Part shown: positions 21,901-29,616 of the stretch, one piece after another
How positions within the stretch are numbered: the stretch's first letter is position 1
Layout of the letters: the number at the start of each line of letters is the position of its first letter
Translations under genes and position numbers: made by a program
Notes under the pieces: generated by a model
Database searches by the model: none
Told to the model about the DNA's origin: nothing
The model's input: only the letters and a program-made list of their open reading frames with translations
NCBI GenBank assembly: GCA_949358305.1
Contig: OX442324.1
Span: forward strand, 6,979,601-7,043,600
Direction of reading: 5' to 3'
DNA: 64,000 nucleotides
From: Strigamia acuminata
Lineage: Eukaryota; Arthropoda; Chilopoda; Geophilomorpha; Linotaeniidae

Positions 21901-22870
21901 GGATTCGTTCGACACGGGCGACGAAGTCTTTGAATGCTCCAAAGGTCTGCGACTTCTGTGCCAACGGGATGATCCACGTATAACGTGTGGCATCGTCGAT
22001 AATGGTAAAAACATAATCCGAACCGCCCAGTGACGTGAGCGGGGCTGGTCCCCACAAATCCATGTGTAGAAGATCCAATGGTTTCGATGTACAGGGATTC
22101 GGGTCCGGTTTATGCGAAGCTCTGGTCGATTTAGCAATTCTGCAGTCGTTACACGACAATTCTTGTCGGACTTCAGCTGGTTGCAAACCATAAACCTGGT
22201 CGTTAGCTGCCAGAAGCTTCATTGCGTTAGTATGCAGATGACCGAGCCGACTGTGCCATAGACCGGTGGCATCTTTAACCGAAGCAGGATTAGCAATTAC
22301 CTTTTTCTGTGACGGAGGTAAATTGCCAGGAGGAGGGGAAATCGGTAGAAATTGCAGAGCATTGGAATAGGACTGTGTGGTCGGATTGACAATGACCGGT
22401 GAAGGAACGGGAGTAAGGACGGGAAAATGAGTGGGATCGGTCAGGTTTGGAATTGGTTGGGTGGGAATTGCTTTCACACTCTCAACCGCTGGCGGATCAA
22501 AACGATAGTCTGTAATTTCGAGTGGTCGTCGAATGCAGAGGGGACAGGCGATTTGCGCCACAACATGAGGTGGTGACCGCATCGTCGCAAGCGGCCAGCG
22601 CCGCGTGTATTGCTGACAAGCAGTACGAGCATCGCCGCACAGGATGGCGGTATTTGTCTCGGGAGCATCCAGTGAGTTGTGTGCGAGTCTGTGGGTCGCC
22701 GACGCCGTCCATGCAGTTCGTACCTGGGTGCCGCCAGTCAAGTTGGCTGTTTTCGAGTTTGCCTTTTCCGGTGGCCACTCCGGGATCGATTGACGATTTT
22801 TCACCAAGCAGAAATCAAATTTGCTTCGAAATTCGGTGCGTACAGAACGTTGGTCAAGTCCAAAACGCAA
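18986..22870 (-). CDS. Copia D Pol: integrase, reverse transcriptase, RNase H
   Basis: 1,294 codons with no ATG start; it overlaps gag-protease by 70 nt in the -1 frame. After about 130 residues without a recognisable fold come a GAG-pre-integrase domain (LWHSRLGHLHTN ... CNDCRIAKSTRA), an integrase core with the triad in FTIIDDATRY, IRSDRGGEF and NGTAERINR, and WNPVEDRVYETVHVKIDE, a Ser/Asp-rich linker, copia RT (WLFKLKTDAAGTITRYRARL, DVKCAYLYGEL, YGLHQSGRQWFE, LVYVDDIILF) and RNase H (YTDASWACDPE, STMEAEFIAL, KTRHIRVRYHWLREW). Ends SLISRIFRL. All catalytic residues that I can check are present, so it could be active. Confidence 0.9.
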   Translation of the reverse strand: MRFGLDQRSVRTEFRSKFDFCLVKNRQSIPEWPPEKANSKTANLTGGTQVRTAWTASATHRLAHNSLDAPETNTAILCGDARTACQQYTRRWPLATMRSPPHVVAQIACPLCIRRPLEITDYRFDPPAVESVKAIPTQPIPNLTDPTHFPVLTPVPSPVIVNPTTQSYSNALQFLPISPPPGNLPPSQKKVIANPASVKDATGLWHSRLGHLHTNAMKLLAANDQVYGLQPAEVRQELSCNDCRIAKSTRASHKPDPNPCTSKPLDLLHMDLWGPAPLTSLGGSDYVFTIIDDATRYTWIIPLAQKSQTFGAFKDFVARVERIQNTRVKAIRSDRGGEFMSNEFLNYLKEKGIQGQRTNPASPQMNGTAERINRTMADSVRSLISETQLPDDLWAELAVTFAYVKNQSPHSRLNNQIPYILWRQRALSLRHLRKMGSKCWVHYTAPGRKKLDPRAWEGYLVGYATGTRGYRVWNPVEDRVYETVHVKIDERQSYRKSLRGASQRPEETFSDVGQQSVSFNDNVQFHDWSRGSDSEHSDHSDDDSDNGGASHASGVSTSHSVHTPVIRLPPPTTPEQLLLDACALQLPSSASLGHSQSYPVLYQEGDTEDDAEQINDDRIDEISLYPGTSEFTGTSAEQSPRQSPPGSPARYITYRRKTRGADLSHTVSVFDDTPMSPAPIQHIVGTEVLPATDRHTAYIWRPIGGDSECSDWRREEHLRKDQVPGSIKTDVYYFPMPGIRLRSQRDVDEYCMLNNIDYDPSLFIWSNIEYTLPTVPGVRHAAHLCRTEPASYAEIPTFSDAPKWREAIKEELDTFTEREVYLEVPKPPDTTILGCKWLFKLKTDAAGTITRYRARLVAQGFRQTLGVDYDEVFSPVVNFVLIRLFFCLLVVLRGWKDAHLDVKCAYLYGELKHKVYMRIPAGATCSNPNNVWLLVKSLYGLHQSGRQWFEKLDETLRDLGFRRMPACNCVYVFGNSAIMLVYVDDIILFYASDSVFDQLIRLISSKFQIVNLGPITKLLGVEFIRDMGRTFISQRAYIAKIIKKFGTSTNKLVKVPVTPGTTLVRGSTENLEDFPYRSLIGSLLFLASRTRPDILYSVIHLSQYNTCYNKTHIRALLQVLQYVANTAHFCIELSGCTCSQLWAYTDASWACDPETSLSFGGYITFIGNIPIGWSCRKQSTVACSTMEAEFIALVECVKELYWLDHVYLQFPILNRLSRPVIYSDALSAIQFTSNDVETSKTRHIRVRYHWLREWYTAGRFELRKVPGDLNVADIFTKWLGSERLQSLISRIFRL

Positions 22871-23982
22871 TCTGCATCGTCAACTGAAGTGAGAAGTTGA
22901 ACCGTTCCTCGTCCAGTGACCTGCGATTTCCCTTGCCCCAACTCGATGTCGAAAGGCGGAATGTTCGTGAAATCGGTGAATAACGCTCGCACATGGGTCA
23001 CGTGGTCGGTAGCGCCGCAGTCAACAATCCACTCATTGGATTGCATAAAGTGGGCAACTGGGCGCTCAACGACTTGCGGTGCACTGCAGAAAAATGTCCC
23101 TTTCCGAATTGGACGTGAGCTCCCTCGAGGACGAGTGTCTTCGACCTTGGCGACGGCGTTCTTATTCCGTCTTCGACTCTTACTTCTCGAGGAGCGTTGT
23201 ACGGAAGCCGTCGACTGATTCGGGTTCGGATTCTCACGTCGAGGGTGGGGGCACTTATTCGCGTAGTGGCCCATCTGGTCGCAATTGAAACACCGAATAG
23301 TTGACAAATCACGAGCACCGGATTTATTACGTTGACGAAACTGTCCTTTCGCAGAAGTATGAGCTGTCGGTGGAGTTGTTCGAAGCAGACCCGCTGATCT
23401 TAAACGAGATTGTTCGGATATCAACTGTTCGGCAATTAAAGTCGGTGTAAATTTGTCATCCGGCCAATGGTAGATTGCGAATGTGGCCTGCGCATATTCA
23501 GGCGGTAACCCCTTGAGATATTGATATGCGTGGTGGTCAGCCGAAGTCTCTTCTTTGACGTCCTTTAATTGCCTGACAAAGTGGTCCACCCGGGCAATGA
23601 AATCTGGCATATCTTCGTTGGGTCCAATCTGGAGATTTAAAAATTCCCAACGCATGGCTGCTCTTCTGGCCCGTGAGCTTGGCGCGTAAATCTTAGCCAG
23701 CGCGTCCCACGCCTCCTTCGGCGTATTACATGTGTCCAACACTGATCTTTTGGGCTCGCTGACTTGGATATAGATGTGACCGAGGGCTTTATCTTTCTTG
23801 GTCATGTACCGATCCTTTTCTTTTTCCGTCAAGGTAGCTAAATGTTCGACTTCCTTCTCCTCGGTAACATGCCTCCAAAGGCCCTCGGACTTCAAGAGCA
23901 TCCGCATCGATCGTTGCCACTGCTCGTAGTTTCCAACTCCGAGTACGGGAATTTTGCTCGATGAATCTCCGGATTTGTGCAT
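22801..23982 (-). CDS. Copia D Gag-protease
   Basis: ATG at 23982 (MHKSGDSSSKIPVLG). Capsid region NYEQWQRSMRMLLKSEGLW ... YLKGLPPEYAQATFAIYHW, CCHC knuckle CFNCDQMGHYANKC, a basic linker, and a protease with VDCGATDHV (Cys in place of the usual Ser or Thr of the active-site triad) and the closing LYAPNFEANLIS. It stops at TGA 22801-22803, inside what is normally the protease-integrase junction, with pol in the -1 frame. The heptamer AAATTTG just upstream sits in the phase expected for -1 slippage. Confidence 0.88.
   Translation of the reverse strand: MHKSGDSSSKIPVLGVGNYEQWQRSMRMLLKSEGLWRHVTEEKEVEHLATLTEKEKDRYMTKKDKALGHIYIQVSEPKRSVLDTCNTPKEAWDALAKIYAPSSRARRAAMRWEFLNLQIGPNEDMPDFIARVDHFVRQLKDVKEETSADHHAYQYLKGLPPEYAQATFAIYHWPDDKFTPTLIAEQLISEQSRLRSAGLLRTTPPTAHTSAKGQFRQRNKSGARDLSTIRCFNCDQMGHYANKCPHPRRENPNPNQSTASVQRSSRSKSRRRNKNAVAKVEDTRPRGSSRPIRKGTFFCSAPQVVERPVAHFMQSNEWIVDCGATDHVTHVRALFTDFTNIPPFDIELGQGKSQVTGRGTVQLLTSVDDADCVLDLTNVLYAPNFEANLISAW
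22814..22820 (-). other. Candidate -1 frameshift heptamer of copia D
   Basis: The minus strand reads A AAT TTG in the gag-protease frame, fitting the X XXY YYZ pattern, a few codons before the TGA and inside the overlap with pol. No pseudoknot was tested. Confidence 0.4.
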
Positions 23983-25034
23983 CGTGGCGTGGAAAACTCG
24001 ACACTTTGCGACGAAAACACAGGCTCAGGGAAATGGCACACGGGAGACACCGTAGCACTGCACGAAAATGGAGCACAACACTTGATTCGAAGCACTTTCG
24101 AGGCGGAAACCGTCAAATTGGGCAATTCCTTCTGAAGGAATTCAAAAACCTCCGGTAGCCAGTCTGAGAGGGTCCGATCGGTGCACCTGGGCCCGCGGGA
24201 AACCTCACTTGTACCACGACAAGCACTACCGGAGAATACGTAATCGCTTGATCGGATTCGATCGAAGGGCGAATACGATACTAAATGTCCACCAAAAGCC
24301 TTAAATATTATCTTAATGCTAACAAGTAATTTCGACACAAGGAGAAATAGATGAATCGATCGCGGGTGCAATCCTCGTGCAAATGAAGGCACGGCGCAGC
24401 TTTCTCGAAAAGCTGGAGAAAGCGCAATTCGGACGTCAATGTCCGAATTCTTCTCGAAAATTCGAGGCTCTTCGTCCGCTTGAAAAGATCGGTGATAACC
24501 GCCGTTCACCGGGGAACTAAGCGGCCAATAATCTAGTATTGGATTCTCGTTGTATCCGCCGCAACGTGCTAAGCGGAGAAGCGAATCTAAAATGACGAAA
24601 AACCTGAAAATAAATTTAAATTCGCCGAAATTCGCGAATCCCGCGCAATTTCGGACGAAAATTAGACGAATCGGTGGAAATATAGACAGCCCTGGCTGTC
24701 TGGAACGTCGGCGATACTTTGTGGACGTACGGCGGACGAAAATCGGGCCGAAAATCGATGATACCTGCAAAAATACAAATTTTGTCTCGAAATTCGCGAA
24801 ACCCGCGCAATTTCGGACAAAATCAGACGAATAGTGAAGGGATAGACAGCCCTGGCTGTCTAGAACGTCGCTGGTACGTCGTAGACGTTCGAAAAACGAA
24901 AAATTCGGGCCGGAAATCGTCGTAACCTGAAAATAATCAATTTCGGCGCAAAAATCGCGAATTTCGCGGATTTCACGTCGAAAAATTAAACACAAAATGA
25001 TGGAATTAGGCAGCAACCATCCTCTGCTACCAAT
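23983..25034 (-). other. Copia D leader with ~162-bp tandem repeats
   Basis: A 1.05-kb untranslated leader. About 2.4 copies of a 161-162 bp unit start at 24603, 24764 and 24926 (plus-strand). The two full units each carry AGACAGCCCTGGCTGTCT (24684-24701 and 24843-24860), an 8-bp inverted repeat around two bases. A long minus-strand frame crosses the leader but begins at a TTG, contains the repeats and matches no domain, so I do not call it a gene. Confidence 0.75.
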
Positions 25035-25045
25035 TGTAGCAGAGG
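25017..25045 (-). other. Copia D primer-binding site and PBS/U5 hairpin
   Basis: The PBS TGGTAGCAGAGGATGG (minus strand, ending 25032) complements the 3' end of initiator tRNA-Met. Plus-strand CCTCTGCTAC (25021-25030) pairs perfectly with GTAGCAGAGG (25036-25045) around a 5-base loop, so U5 can fold onto the PBS. Confidence 0.85.
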
Positions 25046-25563
25046 AGTGCGCAATTATCGGCGTAATTGCCGACTGGAAGCGTGAATTGACGCCAAAATG
25101 GCGTCGAAAATACTCGGCGGTTAATTCCGATAACGGAATGACGTTTCGGAAATGGCGCGCGGTTTAAGACCGCTTATAATCGCCAGACTAGCACACAAAG
25201 TGCTTTAAATCAATAACAAATAGTTAAAACTATAAATGCAATTTAATAAAAGGAAAATTCTTACATATTCTGGTTTGAAATGATGAGAGCTGCACAAACC
25301 CATGTGCAGCGCCATTTTGGAATCGAGAGAAGAGTGTCGCAGCACTCTAGTGACAATAATTGACATTAGATGTCAAAACAAAAGAACAAATCATACTGAA
25401 AAACATTATGCAGGTATGGAATTACATACGGGACAGCACACAATGTGTGCAAAAACGAAATATAACGAATAAGACATCAAACATCGAAATAACTGATTTG
25501 AAATTGAATTATATAAAGGATAAACATTTGATATCGACAATAAATTTGGTCTTAGGACCAACA
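25035..25563 (-). repeat. 5' LTR of copia D
   Basis: 529 bp, seemingly identical to the 3' LTR. Its U5 contains plus-strand TGGAAGCGTG (25075-25084), a 10-nt match to the initiator tRNA D-arm. Confidence 0.93.
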
Positions 25564-27873
25564 GTTCCTGCCCCGATCAGTGAAATAAACTGTGTTTTGT
25601 TAAATCATCGCGAGTTGCCCGCCGAGATTTTTGAGCTACCGCATGACGATGCGCCGTTCAGAGTTAAGGTGGTGGTTTCGCGTAAAAAGGCAGAAAATAG
25701 GGACTGGACATTTCTTTGGTCACCTCCGCGACGCGAAAAGTCGCGCAGGACTAAATTCCGCGATACGACACGTGTCCACCGGAGGCCCATGAGTTTTAGC
25801 CAGTTCCGACGTTCTAAACGGGTGCGTAGGGCTCGGAAGAGGTTGGCACAGTCTGCGGAGTCGTCTGTTCCGTCAGTTCCTCCCGATTCAATTAGTTCGG
25901 ATGTGGGTGGGAAAGTTGGTTCCACTGGTGGACAGTTTTCTCCTACGACCAATTTTGTGGAATATCTGCCTTGTCCCGATCCAACTAAGTTGGACTGGAT
26001 TTATGGGCAGTTATCAAATCAATTATCACCGAAACGCATCACTCATTTGATTGACGCGTTAAAACCCGTTTCGAACATCTTCAGAGAAGAAATTGGGTTG
26101 TGTAATAATACTCGTTTTGAGGTTGATCTCAAACCTGACTTTAGGCCAATACACGTGCCTGTTAGGCCGGTAAACCCAGCCAAGAAAGCTATCATTGATC
26201 AGTACATCGATCAGAAGCTGGCGCAGGGAATTATTCGTCGCTCGAAGAGTGATTGTGCCGTGGCCCCTGTTGTCGTGCCTAAGAAGGATGGCAGATGGAG
26301 GTGTGCCATGGACTTTCGCCCTATCAATGCGCAAACGATGCCTGACGTGTATCCCCTCCCAGATATTGATAACATCTTTTCATATTTGGGCGGGGCTAAG
26401 TGGTTCTCCATAATAGATGGACGTGAAGCGTTTCATCAGATCGGCGTTAGGCCAGGAGATGAACGTTTTCTCGCTTTTATCACGCATCGCGGACTTTACG
26501 AGTATGTCCGCATGCCGTTTGGACCAATAAATGGCCCCGCGACACTGCAACGCGCTATGAATCTTACGCTTGCGGAATTTTTGTACAAATGCGTCTTTGT
26601 TTACATCGACGATATTATTGTCTTTAGTAAAACATTTGAAGAACATGTTGAGCATCTGAAGCAAGTTTTGACACTTCTTGACGCGGCAGGATTCACGATG
26701 AATGCCGGCAAGACAGAGTTGTGTAAGCGTAGCCTTGAGGTGTTGGGTCATATTGTTGAAGAGGGAAAAATCCGTCCTAATCCGAAAAAGACCAGCGCGA
26801 TCCAATTATTTCCCGCGCCGACTAATGTCAAGGAGTTGCAGCGCTTTAAGGGCATGATTGGTTATTATTCTTTGTTTTTTCCGGGGTACTCGAAGAATTG
26901 CGAAGTTTTCAGGCCCTTGATGAAGAAGAACGCGCCATGGAATTGGACGGATGGTTGTCAAGCAGCGTTCGAGTATCTGCGGGACCAAGTTGCAATGTCA
27001 ACTTTGCAGCGGAGGTTTCCTGACTGGTCGAAGCCGTATATTCTGCAGACAGACGCGAGCTACTCAGGTTTGGGTGCTGCGTTGATGCAGTTAGATAACA
27101 ACGGCATTCGTGTGCCGATTGCATTTGCTTCATGCGCTTTAAATAGTGCGGAAAAGAATTATAATGTTACGGAGATCGAGTGTCTAGCTGCTGTTTGGGC
27201 AGTTAAGCGTTTCCGCAGTTACTTAGAACTTATGGATTTTTACCTTGAGAGTGATCACAAGTGTTTAAAATGGCTATTTGCTCAACGCGAACCGAAGGGC
27301 AGATTGGCTCGATGGATTTTGTCAATGTCAGACTTTCGATTTACGTTTCTGCATTGCAGTGGCACTAGCAATCGTGTCGCTGATGCGTTGAGCAGGGCTC
27401 CTGTAGATCCAGCCATTGAAGTTGGCGACGATGATTGTCCGCTCGTTGATGATGCGACATATTGTGCGTTCTTTGACGATTTCGCGAGTTGGCCGACCAT
27501 TGAGATGGTGGAGCTTGACGAGCATTTCGTGCCTAAACCATCTGGCTCAAAGATCGTTAACGCGGCCAAACTTCGGAAGAAATCGCGTATTCTTCAAAAG
27601 AAACGTGAATTTGAGGAGTTGGAACCGCTTGAGTTGTTTGGGGATTTGAACACCCGACCCCCCAAACCCCCCAGCCCCTTGAGGGGGGGTAGTGTGCCGG
27701 CAGACATGAAAGATGTCATGGCACACCAGCTCTCCGGTGTAATTACGCCTCCAGCTGCCTTGCCGCCAAAAAGGCGTGTTGGAAGGCCCTGTAAGGTCAA
27801 GGTGGTTCCTTCTGATCCTGTGCCTAAAAGGAAAAGAGGACGGCCACCAAAACAAAAACGTAAAAGAGGATGA
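25564..27873 (+). CDS. Gypsy A Pol, second part: RT, RNase H, AT-hooks, ends at in-frame TGA
   Basis: Continues the protease frame from 18248. RT: SDCAVAPVVVPKKDGRWRCA, WFSIIDGREAFHQIG, YVRMPFGPINGPATLQRAM and the YIDD active site at 26602-26613. RNase H: QTDASYSGLGAALMQ, YNVTEIECLAAVWAVKRFR, SDHKCLKWL, then the HCSGTSNRVADALSR tail. A ~170-residue linker follows with basic AT-hook-like motifs (KRRVGRPCK; KRKRGRPPK) and a third whose core is interrupted by TGA 27871-27873. The same frame stays open into integrase. Upstream open frame that appears to extend this CDS to 25360 belongs to the copia D LTR and is not part of the gene. Confidence 0.88.
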   Translation, partial: VPAPISEINCVLLNHRELPAEIFELPHDDAPFRVKVVVSRKKAENRDWTFLWSPPRREKSRRTKFRDTTRVHRRPMSFSQFRRSKRVRRARKRLAQSAESSVPSVPPDSISSDVGGKVGSTGGQFSPTTNFVEYLPCPDPTKLDWIYGQLSNQLSPKRITHLIDALKPVSNIFREEIGLCNNTRFEVDLKPDFRPIHVPVRPVNPAKKAIIDQYIDQKLAQGIIRRSKSDCAVAPVVVPKKDGRWRCAMDFRPINAQTMPDVYPLPDIDNIFSYLGGAKWFSIIDGREAFHQIGVRPGDERFLAFITHRGLYEYVRMPFGPINGPATLQRAMNLTLAEFLYKCVFVYIDDIIVFSKTFEEHVEHLKQVLTLLDAAGFTMNAGKTELCKRSLEVLGHIVEEGKIRPNPKKTSAIQLFPAPTNVKELQRFKGMIGYYSLFFPGYSKNCEVFRPLMKKNAPWNWTDGCQAAFEYLRDQVAMSTLQRRFPDWSKPYILQTDASYSGLGAALMQLDNNGIRVPIAFASCALNSAEKNYNVTEIECLAAVWAVKRFRSYLELMDFYLESDHKCLKWLFAQREPKGRLARWILSMSDFRFTFLHCSGTSNRVADALSRAPVDPAIEVGDDDCPLVDDATYCAFFDDFASWPTIEMVELDEHFVPKPSGSKIVNAAKLRKKSRILQKKREFEELEPLELFGDLNTRPPKPPSPLRGGSVPADMKDVMAHQLSGVITPPAALPPKRRVGRPCKVKVVPSDPVPKRKRGRPPKQKRKRG

Positions 27874-29616
27874 CCCAAAAAAATTGTATCACCTGCAAGA
27901 AGTATGCTTTCATCTTTACCAGCGTCACCAGTTTCTAATAGAGAAAAATCTGGTAGCGAGCGATTTTTGAGTGACCATAGTTCCGACGAATATCGGACTA
28001 CGGTGCCACCGTTGCCGACGCGACCAAATACGCGTTCGAGGCAGACTAAACAACCTTTGGTGGACGATCAAGTCTCGCCATACGAATCCGAAGATCTGGA
28101 TGAGGATCGACCAGCTGAGCATCCGGCTTACGAGCTTCTGCCAACTCAGAAAAGAATGAGGGAAGTTCAGTTGGCTGATAGTTGGGCGAAGGGTATTATA
28201 ATGTATCTGGATACTGGGCATTTGCCGCCTGACGAAGACGAGGCTGAGAAAATTAAAAAGCAATCTGTTGACATGGCCTTGTATCATGGGCTTCTGTGTA
28301 GGTACCCGCCAGTGACAATTGGCCAACGCGCTGAGTCGCGTCGCATTTACTTGCCAGAGCCTTTGAGACGAATTTATTTTCACTGCCTTCACTTCCCGCC
28401 AACTTCTGGCCATCTCGGAATTGAAAAGACCATGATGCGTTTAAAAACGCGTGTTTTTTGGCCAGGGATGAAAAAAGATGTGGCGGAGTGGATTAAGGTG
28501 TGCGGGCCATGCCAGAGAGCAAAAGTCGAACGGCGTTTGCCAATGGGAGAAATGGAAACGGCAAAACCACGCCGTCGTTTCAGAACTATTTACGTCGACT
28601 ACTTTGGGAAAAAGTTGAAGTCTAGCCAGGGTAATTGCTACGCGTTCGTGATGGTGGATGCGGCCAGCAGATGGGTTGATGTTCCAACTACAATTGCGCA
28701 AATTGAGGCATTTGTGCAACGTTGGGCCTTCCCAAAGACTTTAATTAGTGACAATGCGCCTACTTTTCGTTCTGCGCGTTTTCAAGCGCACTGTGCGGGA
28801 ATGGGCATTGTAAATAAGTACATATCTGTATATCATCCGCAAGGGAACTTGGCGGAGCGCCTAAACCAGTCGCTGAAGACCTGCATCCTGGCGTACATCG
28901 ACGAGCATGTGAATTGGGATCGTCATATTGGTTACTTCATTCTGGCGATTAACGCCAGTTATCAGACATCCTTGAAGTTCTCACCGTATATGATGATCGT
29001 TGGACAGGAAGCGCGCTATCCGGGCGACCTCGACAGTGACACCGACGACGGAGATCCACTTCTGCCGGAGGATGCGAAATATCTGCATCGTTACATGTTA
29101 CGCGTCGGAGCCGAGGCGCGGAAGAACCTGGAGATCGCGAACTTGCGCCATAAGCGATGGTATGACCGGAAACGGAGGCCCCACGACTTCAAACCTGGCG
29201 ACTGGGTCACGCTGAAGAGCAGGATCTTGTCGTCGGCGGACAAGCAGGTTTCGGCGGGTTTCCAGCAGCGTACAGAAGGGATTTACATCATCCACCGGAT
29301 CATCGGACCGAATACCGTGCTGCTGATGAAGGAGGACGGAAGTGTTACACAACCTTACCACATCGTGGACCTCCGACATTGGTATCGCGACCCGGATGAA
29401 GACGCGAAGGACTCGGAGGATGTTCCGGACCCATTGGAAGCGCTGAGTGCTGTTGGAGACGGTTGCGGCGCCAGTTTTATTTCCCGAGTGGATATGGACG
29501 ATATACATGCCCGAGTGGACAAATTCAGTGCGGAATCACGTGAGATCTGCATAAAATATTATGCCGAGAACAGTATTCGGTATAATGATTGTGAACAGGA
29601 AGAGGATCCGCCATAA
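27874..29616 (+). CDS. Gypsy A integrase, in frame after the TGA
   Basis: Same frame as RT-RNase H, separated only by TGA 27871-27873, so it is part of Pol. The first ATG is at 27904. After an acidic linker: zinc-binding HHCC (HCLHFPPTSGH ... CGPCQRAK), an integrase core with Asp in IYVDYFG, Asp in LISDNAPTF (28750) and Glu in GNLAERLNQ (28855) with DD35E-type spacing, then a basic C-terminal domain (KRWYDRKRRPHDFKPGDWV, GIYIIHRIIGPNTVLLM). The last 80 residues are acidic. GC content rises in the second half. Inserts the DNA copy into the genome; whether it is made by readthrough or internal initiation is not visible. Confidence 0.85.
   Translation, partial: PKKIVSPARSMLSSLPASPVSNREKSGSERFLSDHSSDEYRTTVPPLPTRPNTRSRQTKQPLVDDQVSPYESEDLDEDRPAEHPAYELLPTQKRMREVQLADSWAKGIIMYLDTGHLPPDEDEAEKIKKQSVDMALYHGLLCRYPPVTIGQRAESRRIYLPEPLRRIYFHCLHFPPTSGHLGIEKTMMRLKTRVFWPGMKKDVAEWIKVCGPCQRAKVERRLPMGEMETAKPRRRFRTIYVDYFGKKLKSSQGNCYAFVMVDAASRWVDVPTTIAQIEAFVQRWAFPKTLISDNAPTFRSARFQAHCAGMGIVNKYISVYHPQGNLAERLNQSLKTCILAYIDEHVNWDRHIGYFILAINASYQTSLKFSPYMMIVGQEARYPGDLDSDTDDGDPLLPEDAKYLHRYMLRVGAEARKNLEIANLRHKRWYDRKRRPHDFKPGDWVTLKSRILSSADKQVSAGFQQRTEGIYIIHRIIGPNTVLLMKEDGSVTQPYHIVDLRHWYRDPDEDAKDSEDVPDPLEALSAVGDGCGASFISRVDMDDIHARVDKFSAESREICIKYYAENSIRYNDCEQEEDPP

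Larger units (their letters stand above)
18249..25563 (-). mobile_element. Copia D, complete, inserted in the pol of gypsy A
   Basis: 7,315 bp, minus strand. LTRs 18249-18777 and 25035-25563 (529 bp each) appear identical. The 5-bp duplication GTTCC flanks it (18244-18248 and 25564-25568). PBS for initiator tRNA-Met, polypurine tract AAGGGGGG next to the 3' LTR, gag and pol frames uninterrupted except for their -1 overlap. This is the youngest and most intact element here. Confidence 0.95.

Noticed and set aside
22497-22778. Alternative-frame protein between protease and integrase of copia D
   Set aside because: Cys-rich by chance, no start in context, and overlaps the pol frame that leads into integrase.
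23892-25016. Long minus-strand open frame in the copia D leader
   Set aside because: Starts at TTG directly behind the PBS, spans the tandem repeats and matches no domain; low stop density is explained by the repeats.
25360-25563. N-terminal extension of gypsy A Pol
   Set aside because: These codons lie in the copia D LTR and also occur at 18574-18777; they are read into by chance.
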